DNA from: Hyposmocoma kahamanoa
Taxonomy: Eukaryota; Arthropoda; Insecta; Lepidoptera; Cosmopterigidae
DNA: 64,000 nt
NCBI RefSeq assembly: GCF_003589595.1
Contig: NW_020654289.1
Location: 5,449,590-5,513,589 of the forward strand
Reading direction: 5' to 3'
Position 1 is the stretch's first letter, and every line of letters starts with the position of its first letter. Positions 56,201 to 63,309 of this stretch are shown piece by piece. Below the pieces are notes generated by a model that saw only the letters and a list, made by a program, of their open reading frames with translations, was not told the origin of the DNA and made no database searches. A program made the translations under genes and the position numbers.

Positions 56201-58470
56201 TACTCCTCCTTTACCATGAGATTTATAAAAAAAAATTGAGAATTTGCACAACCAGTAAATAGCACATCAAAATTAAAGCTTTTTTTTAAATGCAACTTTA
56301 AAGAATAATCATCAAAAAATAGGCAATTAGTTAATTCAATTTCTTGAACTAAAATGAAGTAGATATTGTTTGAAAAATGTTTGTTTTGACAGTATTTATT
56401 CTGTTATACAACCAGTCTGACAGTGGAGAAAGTGATTTAGCTCCCTCCATCGTTTTAAGGGAACTACATACAACACTGTAGCAAGTAATTAATGATAATG
56501 TATAATAATTACAGACTGAAATTGAGATATATAATTTTTTATTTTTTCAATTCTTTTCGAGTCTTGAGGGGAATGGATAGAAGTAACAATACAAACTATT
56601 TTAAAAAGTTGGAACATGGGACTGTTTGGAGCAGTGGGAATGCCCGCATCAATGCCAGTGTGGTGGATAACTACCAAAGCTTTGATCAAAAAATCATATT
56701 ACAAAATTGAAGACTACGTGTTAGATAAAGATGTATGGAAAGACGACATGGCTCCAGAATCCACACAAATTTGATGCAAAGTGTATTCCATAGCATTTAA
56801 GTTTATTTGAAAAGATTCAAAATTCGTTCTTCTCAGGGAGGTCAGCGTAGTGAACGAGCAGTAGCTTAAATGTGACGATTTCAAATGTAAATTTATTTTA
56901 CCTATGGAATAAATAATCTTTGACTGCCTTAGAGAAGACCTATATCCAGCAATAAACTAGTACTGGGTTGATGATGTAGGAACATGTACATACAGTATAA
57001 GAGGTCAAAGTTTAACAATGACTAAAGTCAATAACAAGAAAACAAAGCATACAAAATGAGAACATTCCATAACAAAGGAAAAAATTTAATAGAATAACCT
57101 TTCTTACAAAATGAATTCTTACTTTAGGAGCTTTGGAACAAAAACCGATAAATCTGATAAATTGCAATTCTAATTTCTAGGGTCTGCGGACTAAAGCACA
57201 TAAGTCAAAATCCAACATCATTCATTTAAATTAATACATCTACCGGTTAAAGCACGTAAGTCAAATTCATTTGCTACTTCATAAATTTCGAACTTTATTC
57301 TAGAGGTTATTAAACTTCCAACACAAAAAAATATATAGTTATATGTTAACAAATGAAGCACTTTTTTGACTTATGTGCTTTAGTATGCTGACCCTAGATT
57401 TAATCTAGTCTCATTCAAAAGAATTTGTCGCATATGATACATGCATTTGAAACATTTTTTGAAAGAGGATTTAGCGCTTGCTGTTCCAGATGGATAAATT
57501 ATTCACTGAAACATACTAAAACTACTGTTTGGCAGTTTTTGTTCTGAAGCTCCTTATTAATAATATGAATTCTTATACTATTCTAACTCATTGTAAGGTA
57601 AGTAATTGAATCAAGAATAGTTTTGCAGTTAGTAGACAACCCTAAGGTGAATTATAATATTGCATGACCAAAGCCAATCCCCGTGGGAAAGTTATTTGAA
57701 AAATCTGGTTAGCAACATTATGAATAACTCTATAAGCAATACTTGTGAAATTGTTGGCACCTGTCACACTTTCAATACTGCATTGTTCTTATCAATTTAC
57801 TTAAATTTGCATGATATCATTGTTAGTTTGGTATTTCCTGCTATATATATAAATATATATAATATTCATTTGATGTCATTAGATTTTGAATTGGACTACA
57901 CATCGCACATCATTCCTTGCAATTTTTAATGATTTAGATGTTTCTAGAAACTTAACAGATATGGACTTAATTGTGTAATATTGATGACCAATTTTGTAAA
58001 TTAAACAATATTATCTAGATTTACCTGACCATATCCATTAAAATCATAAATAAACAAGGAAAACCTCCAGTAATCGATCATATCATAACCAATATGTCAC
58101 CATGAAAACCATGTTATTACACCTGTAAGTGAATAAATTTCAACCAGAACCCCAGCACATTGATGTGAACACATGAAAGACTTCCACTCTAGCAGCACCA
58201 ATTAAAAGTGTTGGTACACCTACGTGCATACCTAAACATCATATTTTATCGACGAAACTTGCCTAAAGAATCAATAGGAAATCGATGTTGGATGACCTTG
58301 GACAGTGGCTCCTGGCAAACCAAGGACGTCATGCCATGCCAAGCCAACAATACGAACACGATGGTAATAAAATAATAAGCTTTTACCTGCAAAACATCTT
58401 CAAATTCAACGTTACACCTGTGGCAAAAGAAGCGAGCGGGGGGCCTCCGCTCTACCAAGGCGTCAGCCAT
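46663..58470 (-). CDS. RNF126: RNF126/RNF115 (Iruka)-type RING-H2 E3 ubiquitin ligase, seven coding exons
   Basis: Join 58470-58387, 55551-55384, 52629-52574, 51072-50933, 49294-49133, 47947-47774, 46895-46663 (minus): 1017 nt, 338 aa. All introns are GT-AG and all phases agree. Residues 1-40 carry the zinc finger (C16, C19, C32, C35; ARFFCHRC...DYTCPYCASGFIEQL) that in this family binds ubiquitin and the BAG6 client system. Residues 50-84 are acidic. Residues 108-190 hold LMEQLVWMIGG and GLDAVVTQLL..LENAGPPP, the conserved linker. The RING-H2 is C194, C197, C212, H214, H217, C220, C231, C234 with W224 and CPIC, as needed for E2 binding. A Ser-rich tail ends MDIDFD. Human relatives are ~304-311 aa. 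The family ubiquitinates misfolded and membrane proteins in the cytosol. An extra exon between exons 2 and 3 (both phase 0) cannot be excluded. Confidence 0.88.
47774..47947 (-). CDS. RNF126: RNF126-like exon 6: remainder of RING-H2
   Basis: Acceptor gtgtttttcag|GCGAG. Encodes ETISRLDCGHIFHSTCISPW, LQLHATCPICRRSLLP and a GC-rich Pro/Ser tail. The probable donor is CCACCA|gtacgt at 47774/47773. If not spliced, an in-frame TAG at 47768-47766, embedded in the donor (gtacgTAG), ends the protein at 263 aa. Confidence 0.9.
47775..49132 (-). other. RNF126-like intron 5 (47948-49132)
   Basis: 1185-bp intron separating the RING ligands; AT-rich and I see no repeat family from this window in it. The listed interval begins inside exon 6; the intron proper is 47948-49132. 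Confidence 0.5.
49133..49294 (-). CDS. RNF126: RNF126-like exon 5: linker and first RING cysteine pair
   Basis: Acceptor ctgtatcag|GTCTAG, donor ACAATCG|gtacgtac. Encodes LDAVVTQLLGQLENAGPPPL ... IPNEPVTAEQ ... SCSVCWEAFTI. The RING is split after the first two zinc ligands (C194, C197). Confidence 0.92.
49589..49636. repeat. Perfect 22-bp palindrome with 4-nt loop, in RNF126-like intron 4
   Basis: Arms 49589-49610 and 49615-49636 (left arm tgtagttctgttgctatagg..), loop ctca. The phrase 'gtagttctgt' also occurs just upstream at 49574. Confidence 0.9.
50559..50745. mobile_element. MITE family N copy in RNF126-like intron 4
   Basis: Termini 'gggtgtgtactctcgacatc' and, inverted, 'gggtctactctcgatctccg'; ~70-bp imperfect inverted repeats including 'caattactg.caaataag.aa'. 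About 187 bp. Same family as 62570-62731. Confidence 0.85.
50933..51072 (-). CDS. RNF126: RNF126-like exon 4: linker region
   Basis: Acceptor gggcttgcag|TGG, donor GAGAGG|gtatgt. In the phase set by exon 3 it reads RRETLMEQLVWMIGG, then a Gly/Ala-rich stretch, then PGDYVFGGE, the counterpart of the family's 'MDYAWG..G' before LDA. The other frames are stopped or unfamiliar. Confidence 0.88.
51369..51595 (+). repeat. Repeat family F, internally deleted copy
   Basis: 'taaccgacttcaaaaaaagg', 'ttgtgaaccgattttaatga', 'ccacctctaagggtggcaaa', then 'cttttgaggtcggttttttg' and 'gtactctgtac'. Lies in intron 3 of the ligase gene. Confidence 0.8.
52150..52442 (+). repeat. Repeat family A, near full-length copy (intron 3)
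   Basis: 'ttagtagccgtagagctcct' to 'cgttacttgccatcacataa', with an A-rich end. Confidence 0.8.
52574..52629 (-). CDS. RNF126: RNF126-like exon 3: 56-nt microexon
   Basis: Strong acceptor (tttttcctttttacag|AGT) and donor (CTACG|gtaag). Reads STPPMLNDLAFLMSGGRL plus two bases, shifting phase 0 to phase 2, exactly what exon 4 requires. Without it exons 2 and 4 would be out of frame. Confidence 0.82.
52658..52760 (+). repeat. Repeat family F 5' fragment (intron 2)
   Basis: 'taaccgacttcaaaaaaagg' through 'ttacgcgataactcg', breaking off against a LINE fragment. Confidence 0.75.
52778..53115 (+). mobile_element. LINE 3' fragment (same subfamily as 33.7 kb), intron 2
   Basis: Matches 35867-36204: 'aaggtaaac.actcttttat', 'attacaaaattgaagactac', 'gaaaagagcaatccctag'. 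Carries several point changes and small indels; tail lost. Antisense to the host gene. Confidence 0.85.
53251..53286 (+). repeat. (CATA)n microsatellite
   Basis: About nine tetranucleotide units. Confidence 0.9.
53594..53830 (+). mobile_element. tRNA-derived SINE family C, full copy (intron 2)
   Basis: Head 'gcctgcgtggccgagtggct' and B box inside a perfect T-stem 'ccgggttcgattcccgg'. Body 'tgcagaaactaatttttcta', 'ccataacacaagtgctttag' and 'cttcgggatcggaacaac'. The acceptor stem does not close, so it is a SINE head, not a tRNA gene. Confidence 0.85.
53878..54076 (-). mobile_element. tRNA-derived SINE family L, reverse orientation
   Basis: Minus strand: 'ctaactcgatcgtgcgatag' (A-box zone), 'ctggtttgagtccagccgga' (B box), 'ccttttcaaggcgagagtga', and end 'atcgggtgagatggagctca'. 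The tail recurs at 5905-6050. Confidence 0.7.
54218..54360 (+). mobile_element. tRNA-derived SINE family E, plus orientation
   Basis: 'ttgcttagttggtatagcgt' (A box), 'agacgtcggttcgaagga' (B box), then 'gtattaataactataacgaa' and 'taatggagtaatttcaca'. Confidence 0.7.
54512..54562. mobile_element. MITE family N, half copy
   Basis: One terminal arm: 'gacagtaattgtttcggacg' and 'acgtctgacggagtacgagg'. The other arm is missing. Confidence 0.65.
54563..54947 (+). pseudogene. LINE-associated C-terminal module (WGSEARDLFKELGRR ... IEVQRGNAVS)
   Basis: Frames on the plus strand give WDATYVSTFAASHL near 54625-54670, then YDFVPVAIETAGLWGSEARD, LFKELGRRLRDRGCYHRSGS and VYIEVQRGNAVSIMGTFEPG to a stop at 54948. 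In many invertebrates the W.AT..DTLA..., FVP.A.ET.G.WG and IQRGNA.S..G boxes form the region after an RT. A second remnant is at 4305-4420. The RT itself is absent here. Lies in intron 2, antisense to the ligase gene. Confidence 0.6.
55384..55551 (-). CDS. RNF126: RNF126-like exon 2: second half of zinc finger and acidic stretch
   Basis: Acceptor aatttctag|GAT, donor CATCAG|gtcagt; 56 codons, phase 0 to 0. Begins DYTCPYCASGFIEQLENEAE and continues with a repeated MSNLDDM / MSTIDEM / MSNLDDS acidic segment. Confidence 0.9.
55796..55815 (+). repeat. Poly(A) run
   Basis: Nearly pure A tract of ~20 nt in intron 1. Confidence 0.8.
56690..56976 (+). mobile_element. LINE 3' fragment (33.7-kb subfamily) plus RTE-like tail, intron 1
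   Basis: 56690-56925 matches 35985-36230 ('gaagactacgtgttagataa', 'gtcagcgtagtgaacgagca'). It is followed by 'gaagacctatatccagcaat', resembling the 3' end of RTE-like LINEs ('cctatgtccagcagtgga'). Confidence 0.8.
57180..57394. mobile_element. MITE with ~30-bp TIRs and TA target duplication, intron 1
   Basis: Termini GGGTCTGCGGACTAAAGCAC and, inverted, GGGTCAGCATACTAAAGCAC, both followed by 'ataagtcaaaa'. Flanked by TA at 57178-57179 and 57395-57396, as for Tc1/mariner-type insertions. 215 bp, no coding capacity. Confidence 0.85.
58387..58470 (-). CDS. RNF126: RNF126-like exon 1: first half of zinc finger
   Basis: Encodes MADALVERRPPARFFCHRCN and ends ..EDVLQ|gtaaaag, phase 0. An in-frame upstream ATG (58491) would add MLKTFRG. 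I chose 58470 because MA(D/E)A-type starts are usual in the family and the finger then begins at the normal distance. Confidence 0.85.
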
Positions 58471-58491
58471 TCCTCGGAAGGTTTTCAACAC

Positions 58492-59511
58492 AAATACACA
58501 AACAAATAGACACAGTTGCTAAATTGTTGCTAAAGATTGTGCTATATAATCAAACAATGAACAGAAATTTATCATTCGCCATTTTTTTGAGACATACACG
58601 CACAATACAACTTTTTTCCAAAATGAAGTTGAGGCGCATGGAAAATCAGTCAATTTACGTTCCTCGTAACGCTGTTGGCGTACGTGAATGTCATGACGTA
58701 ATAATAACAATCATTTTACAATTACGTTTTTAAAAGAAAAATTAAATGATCTTCATTAAAATAATAGAAAACTCAGATTTTCTACTTAAATTTACTTTAT
58801 AATATTGTATTGTAATTATAAATTTCAATAAATAGAATATGACGATAATTGTAAGCACACACTATTATGCGTGGAACGAACTACTATTTGGCCGAATCAT
58901 TGCCATTATGAAAAAAGTATAAACGTTATTAGTAATCGTAAACTTAATTTTGGTTTCCTTAACAACGCAAGGATGGATTAATAAATGGCTTGATTATCTT
59001 TGTAATGAACAATCAAATCTTCGAAAATGTAGTCGACAATTTTTACTGTTTACTTAATATCTATAAATAAGCTATTGCGCAATGAAATTAACCAGCAACA
59101 ACAATTTGCAATTTACCAATTTAAACTAGTCACACTGAAACTATCTGTCGTCTGTCGTTGCTGGCACCTGGTGCATGTAAATTAAAACTTTAATTTCTGC
59201 GTTTTATGTGAACGGCAGTGTGTTTTGCTGTTTTAGGCTTATTTAATTATGTTTCTTTTAGTACTCGGTGCTAATTAGAGTAAATAAAAACTTTACTCTA
59301 CGTGATTAATTCGTGAACAAACATTGTGGTGTGAACTGGATATTGTTATCAAATTTGTGTGAAATACGTTCAAATCATGCGGATTATCGCTAATTTAATT
59401 AATTATCAGTGTCTTTACAACTTAATATAATATAAAGTGTACTTGTGGAAGTGAAAACCTTTCCTGGGAAAGGTGTAACTGGGTCAACAGAGTAACTATT
59501 GATTACATACA
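58492..59511. promoter_or_regulatory. Divergent (bidirectional) promoter region
   Basis: Between the start codons of the RNF126-like gene (minus) and the gene starting at 59512 (plus). It is free of the SINE and MITE families that crowd the flanks, which suggests constraint. A TATAAATA word is at 59064-59071 on the plus strand. Transcription start sites are not determinable. Confidence 0.5.
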
Positions 59512-59568
59512 ATGAACGAGAAAAAGCTGGTGCAGAATTTCAAGAGCTACATCAATGTACCACCCGTA
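59512..59568 (+). CDS. First coding exon of an unidentified gene (continues beyond the window)
   Basis: ATG at 59512 opens a short exon encoding MNEKKLVQNFKSYINVPPV, ending at a good donor (CCCGTA|gtgagtgta), phase 0. The upstream ATG context (catacaATGA) is acceptable and upstream frames are closed. I do not recognise the protein from 19 residues. Downstream exons are not visible before 64 kb, so the first intron is at least ~4.4 kb. It is arranged head-to-head with the ligase gene. Supported by start, codon content and donor together, not by homology. Confidence 0.55.
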
Positions 59569-59725
59569 GTGAGTGTACTTCATTTTATGTCCATAATATT
59601 TGATTTAGCTTTAGGATTAGGTTGGGAAATTCTGTCATTGACTTTACTAATGTGCTCTATAAACTGCAGTATTTATAATATAATCTTGTGAATAAATATG
59701 CGAGTATTTTGTAATGGAATAAACT

Positions 59726-59886
59726 TCCGACCTCAGTGGCTCAACAGTTTGCAATGTGGGCTTAGGATCTGAAGGTCCCGGGTTTGAATTCCCGGTAGGA
59801 CCAATTTGGCAGAATGAATTTTTCTAAATAGGGTCTGGCCTGGGTGTTCTGGAGGCGTTTGAGATCAGGTACTTGGAGTAGTTGCT
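59726..59886 (+). mobile_element. tRNA-derived SINE family D
   Basis: 'cctcagtggctcaacagttt' (A box), 'cgggtttgaattcccggtag' (B box), body 'agggtctggcctgggtgttc'. In the first intron of the plus-strand gene. Related to 7328. Confidence 0.75.
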
Positions 59887-59889
59887 TGT

Positions 59890-60695
59890 CACATGCTAAT
59901 TTGAATTGAAACCTTGAAATTCATAAAAACAATAATATGAATCTAAACAGCTACTATTCATAGATTCTTAACACATTTAATTAGAATAAGATTTCACATT
60001 ATTTTACTAAGTAACTAAAGCACTATTATTAAAGTCTGTTCCAATCCATTTTGAACAAAAAGTAAACAAAACTGTTTGGTTAAACTTCCAATGCAATCAC
60101 TCAATAAATCGAATAAGTAACACTTTCATGCATAATTTTTTCCAACAATATTCATTTGAAAAATAGTAGTCCAAAAGTGAGGTTATTTTTCTTCTATACA
60201 TCTATGGCTTGTCTATGGTTGCATAAAGGGGTAGGGAAAAAACATTCAGTTCATTCAAATAAAATGTTTGTACTCGATTAGTACATTAAATATTTCAGTC
60301 GCAATCAAGAGAGTATCTAAGTGTACAGATTTGAAGGAGGATTTAAAATTAAGATTTTGGAAATTTTAAATATTCTTACATAGGTTATGTAATGAAAACT
60401 GCTAGTATGACTCAATTCATCAAATCAATTCATTCAATTAATTAATTGATTTGTATTTGCCATTACAATTGGCCATCACTAAACTGTCTATGATCGGGTC
60501 AGCGATTTGTATGTTTACATTTTGTTCAAAATGGATTGTAATAAGTATAGTAAACACTGTAAGATTCCAATTTGACTATTTCTTTTGTTAAACAGATTAG
60601 ATTGTTGTGTGGTTCTTATTTATTTTATTTATTAAACCTTTAAACCTGAGTTACAAATACTCTTTTCGTTTACTGTTTTATGTTACATTTTAAAT
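59890..60695. other. Unclassified AT-rich intron sequence
   Basis: No exon with a domain and no known repeat recognised. Confidence 0.4.
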
Positions 60696-60704
60696 TTTTA
60701 CATT

Positions 60705-60905
60705 ATATCTCGTAACTCAGTGTGCCTATTGGTATAGACCTCCAGATCTTTCCATTGTGCTCTATCAAGAGCTACTCTTCTCCAACATGGGCCTGCTCCT
60801 GCGCCCCATCTTTGATGCTGACACCCTCTATTACTTTTCTGTCATGTGGGTACCAATTGGCAACTACTTAACAGTCCATCTCCATTTTACCTGATCTACC
60901 TTTAA
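60705..60905 (-). pseudogene. RTE-like LINE ORF2 C-terminal remnant, antisense
   Basis: On the minus strand one frame reads RWGAGAGPCWRRVALDRAQW, then KDLEVYTNRHTELRDIM. The RW...AG..W.R.A.DR..WK.LE....R. layout is the C-terminal signature of RTE-like insect LINEs. No RT core remains. Confidence 0.65.
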
Positions 60906-61269
60906 AGGCACGTCAATTACCTTGGTTTGTCTCCTAATACTGTCACTCCTTTTTGAATTTTCCTCAGGCCGAGCGTGTTGTTCTTGGCTATAACTATGTT
61001 TATGCACCTACCATCAGTATTTTATATCCTGTTTTTTTGGGGGTTGATGTTGCTCGCTTCCGTAGGTTGGCCCTCGAGACCCTACAAGTGACCCCTGAGT
61101 GGTGCTAAAGAGCAACAACTGCTGGTGGTAGGCTTCGGCCGTGACTAGTCACCACCCTCCCGACGCAGTCGAGTCGCCAAATGGTTTCCACCGTGTTCCG
61201 ACTCGTGTTCGGGAGTTGCCATTAGGAGGTCGGGTCTGAACAGTTGCATTGCGTCTGACGACGAGTTGT

Positions 61270-61425
61270 ATAGTGTATTCCAATAGAATTGAGAGTGGAC
61301 GTAAACAAACCAGTTGGGTTAAAATTCTGGAGAAATCACTTCTGGATTTTTATCTTATTTGATTTATATATTTTTATCATATTCTGGATTTATGTCCACT
61401 CTAAATTCTATTGTGATACACTATA
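61270..61425. mobile_element. MITE family O, long copy
   Basis: Termini TATAGTGTATTCCAATAGAA and, inverted, 'tatagtgtatcacaatagaa', each followed by 'tt.agagtggac'. TIRs ~37 bp. Confidence 0.8.
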
Positions 61426-61486
61426 GTGTATTCCAATAGAATTGTTTGTTTACGTCCACTCTCAATTCTATTGGAATAGACTATAG
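61423..61486. mobile_element. MITE family O, short palindromic copy
   Basis: 64 bp that is almost all inverted repeat ('tccaatagaattg...caattctattgga'), abutting the long copy and sharing its end 'ctatag'. Confidence 0.8.
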
Positions 61487-61857
61487 CTGCTTGTACTGCC
61501 ACACTGCGCACTCGGTTCTGGAGGCTAGCGGGATCCAAAGCACGGTGCACCGCTGGCCGACAGTGGGAAGTTGGGGGCCCATGTAGCGGGAAAGCCACCC
61601 GTGAAAGGCTGCCCCGCCACCCAACGAAAAATCCCGGAATGCTCCACCTCGCCGATTGGCGACCGGAGGGGAGGACCAGGTGGCCACCTCCGGGGGAGCT
61701 CGGGCGTCCCCGCGGTCTCCAAACCGATTGTAACCTCGTGTGGCAGTGTGAGCTTGCTGCTTGGTTGAACACGACGCAATGCCTCGTTCAACTGCCTTCC
61801 TCCTGCCTATTCACTTCTCAAAACATGGAAAGTCACAGAAAAGGAAAAAAGTTTACA

Positions 61858-62570
61858 CAGCGGTTGCACGTCCTCCCACTAAAAGTGCACCTCACTAATA
61901 TCCAAGGTCTGCACTCAAATCTCGATTCGGTCCACTACCACCTTGAAACCGACAAACCGCAGCTGCTGTTTCTCACCGAGACGCAGATCAGATGTCCGAC
62001 TGACGCAGAGTACCTCAACTACCCCGGGTATACTCTGGAGCACAGGTTCATACCTCGTGCCGGAGTCTGTGTACGTTCGCGATGACATCTGTGTCAAGCG
62101 TCTCAAGAACCTTGAGGCACCGAGTTTTTCTGTTTTGTGGCTTCTGGTAGACACAGGAGTTACACAAACAGTATACTGCTGTGTTTACCGATCGCACAGT
62201 GGCTATCAGGAGACAACCAAGCTTTTCCAATATCTAAGTGGGTAGTCTGATGAGATTCAGCATAGGTACCCAGCGGCGCAACTAGTCATTCCGGGAGACT
62301 TTAATGCTCGCCATCAGGAATGGTTGTTCCCATACCAGATGACCGATCACGCTGGGAGAGAGACGCAAAAACTTGCGTTAACGCTAAGCCTTTCCCAGCT
62401 TGTCAGTGGCGCCACCAGGATCCCAGATGTTAAATCTCATACGGCTAATTGCTTAGGCCTTCTGTTAACAACTGATCCAGACCGCTACTCTGTGGTTGTG
62501 GAGGCCCCACTGGGTACTTCCGACTATTGCCTGGTGAAAACTGTATCCGTATACTCCCCACCCGATCAGG
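61858..62570 (+). pseudogene. LINE endonuclease relic, frameshifted
   Basis: Frame 1 (to ~62085): VHLTNIQGLHSNLDSVHYHL, LLFLTETQIRCPTDAEYLNY, PGYTLEHRFIPRAGVC. After a shift: VYVRDDICVKRL, VYCCVYRSHSG; after another: VIPGDFNARHQEW near 62290. N, E (TET) and GDFNAxHxxW are the AP-endonuclease catalytic boxes. Breaks at about 62075 and 62245 inactivate it. MITE N then splits SVYSPPDQG from the continuation at 62740. Confidence 0.8.
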
Positions 62571-62731
62571 GGGTCTACTCTCGATCTCCGTCCGAAATCC
62601 GTCCGAAACAATTACTATCAAATAAGTAATATTCTTCATTCGCATCACGAGTCTTTTCATTTGGTCAAGTATTGCTTATTTAGCAGTAATTGTTTCGGAC
62701 GGACGTCTGACGCAGATCGAGAGTAGACCCC
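62570..62731. mobile_element. MITE family N copy nested in the LINE
   Basis: Left 'ggggtctactctcgatctcc', right (inverted) 'ggggtctactctcgatctgc'; the arms continue through 'gtccgaaacaattact'. About 162 bp. LINE sequence resumes directly after it (KLADWDEMRHFVASYP). Confidence 0.9.
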
Positions 62732-62736
62732 TAGGG

Positions 62737-62947
62737 CCCTAGTGGTATGAGACGGGTGTGTCCATACAAGTTAGCAGATTGGGACGAAATGCGCCATTTC
62801 GTTGCGTCATATCCGTGTCAGGCGTGCTTTACTTCAGGAGATTCGTCGAGCTGTGCTGATGCTATAGTCGAGATCTTGCGTTTGGGTATGGAGTATTACA
62901 TACCATACTCTGATGGACCCCAAGCCCAATGGATCCCAAGCTCGTAA
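62737..62947 (+). pseudogene. LINE fragment between endonuclease and RT
   Basis: 66 codons: RRVCPYKLADWDEMRHFVAS, then YIPYSDGPQAQWIPSS. Continuation of the LINE after the MITE. Confidence 0.65.
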
Positions 62948-63234
62948 ATGGGTAAAAAAAAAATAATGCTGACAATTTTTATTTTTACATAAATATAATG
63001 CTAGTTAGGTAATAAAAACCATATACATGCAAATAAATATATAACACATAGTGAATAGAGAAAGAAGAACTATAATAAAAAAAAACAAAGAAACATACAA
63101 AGAAAACACATATATTCAAGGACCCCGAATAATACCCATCGGGGGGATGGTAGGAAAATATTTAAAAAAAACTCATCCATGGTGTAACGCTGATTGTAGT
63201 TGTGCTGAAGCACTTAAACAGTCCGCGTACCAAG

Positions 63235-63307
63235 CTTGGGCATCTGCCCAAGTACTCGTACTTTGCGTAGTCGAGCATCTGCTCGACTACACAAAGCTCC
63301 GAGTACT
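63235..63307. repeat. Two consecutive near-perfect hairpins with identical 'tc' loops
   Basis: Hairpin 1: CTTGGGCA (63235-63242), tc, TGCCCAAG (63245-63252). Hairpin 2: arms 63251-63277 and 63280-63307 with a few mismatches, loop tc. Both centres read GCATCTGC. They interrupt the LINE frame between WASAQ and KKAFNKAAKK. Confidence 0.85.
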
Positions 63308-63309
63308 CG

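Noticed and set aside
61401..61772. Overlapping minus-strand frames in the GC-rich zone near 61.5-61.8 kb
   Set aside because: They run through a MITE and the LINE 5' region; no domain found.
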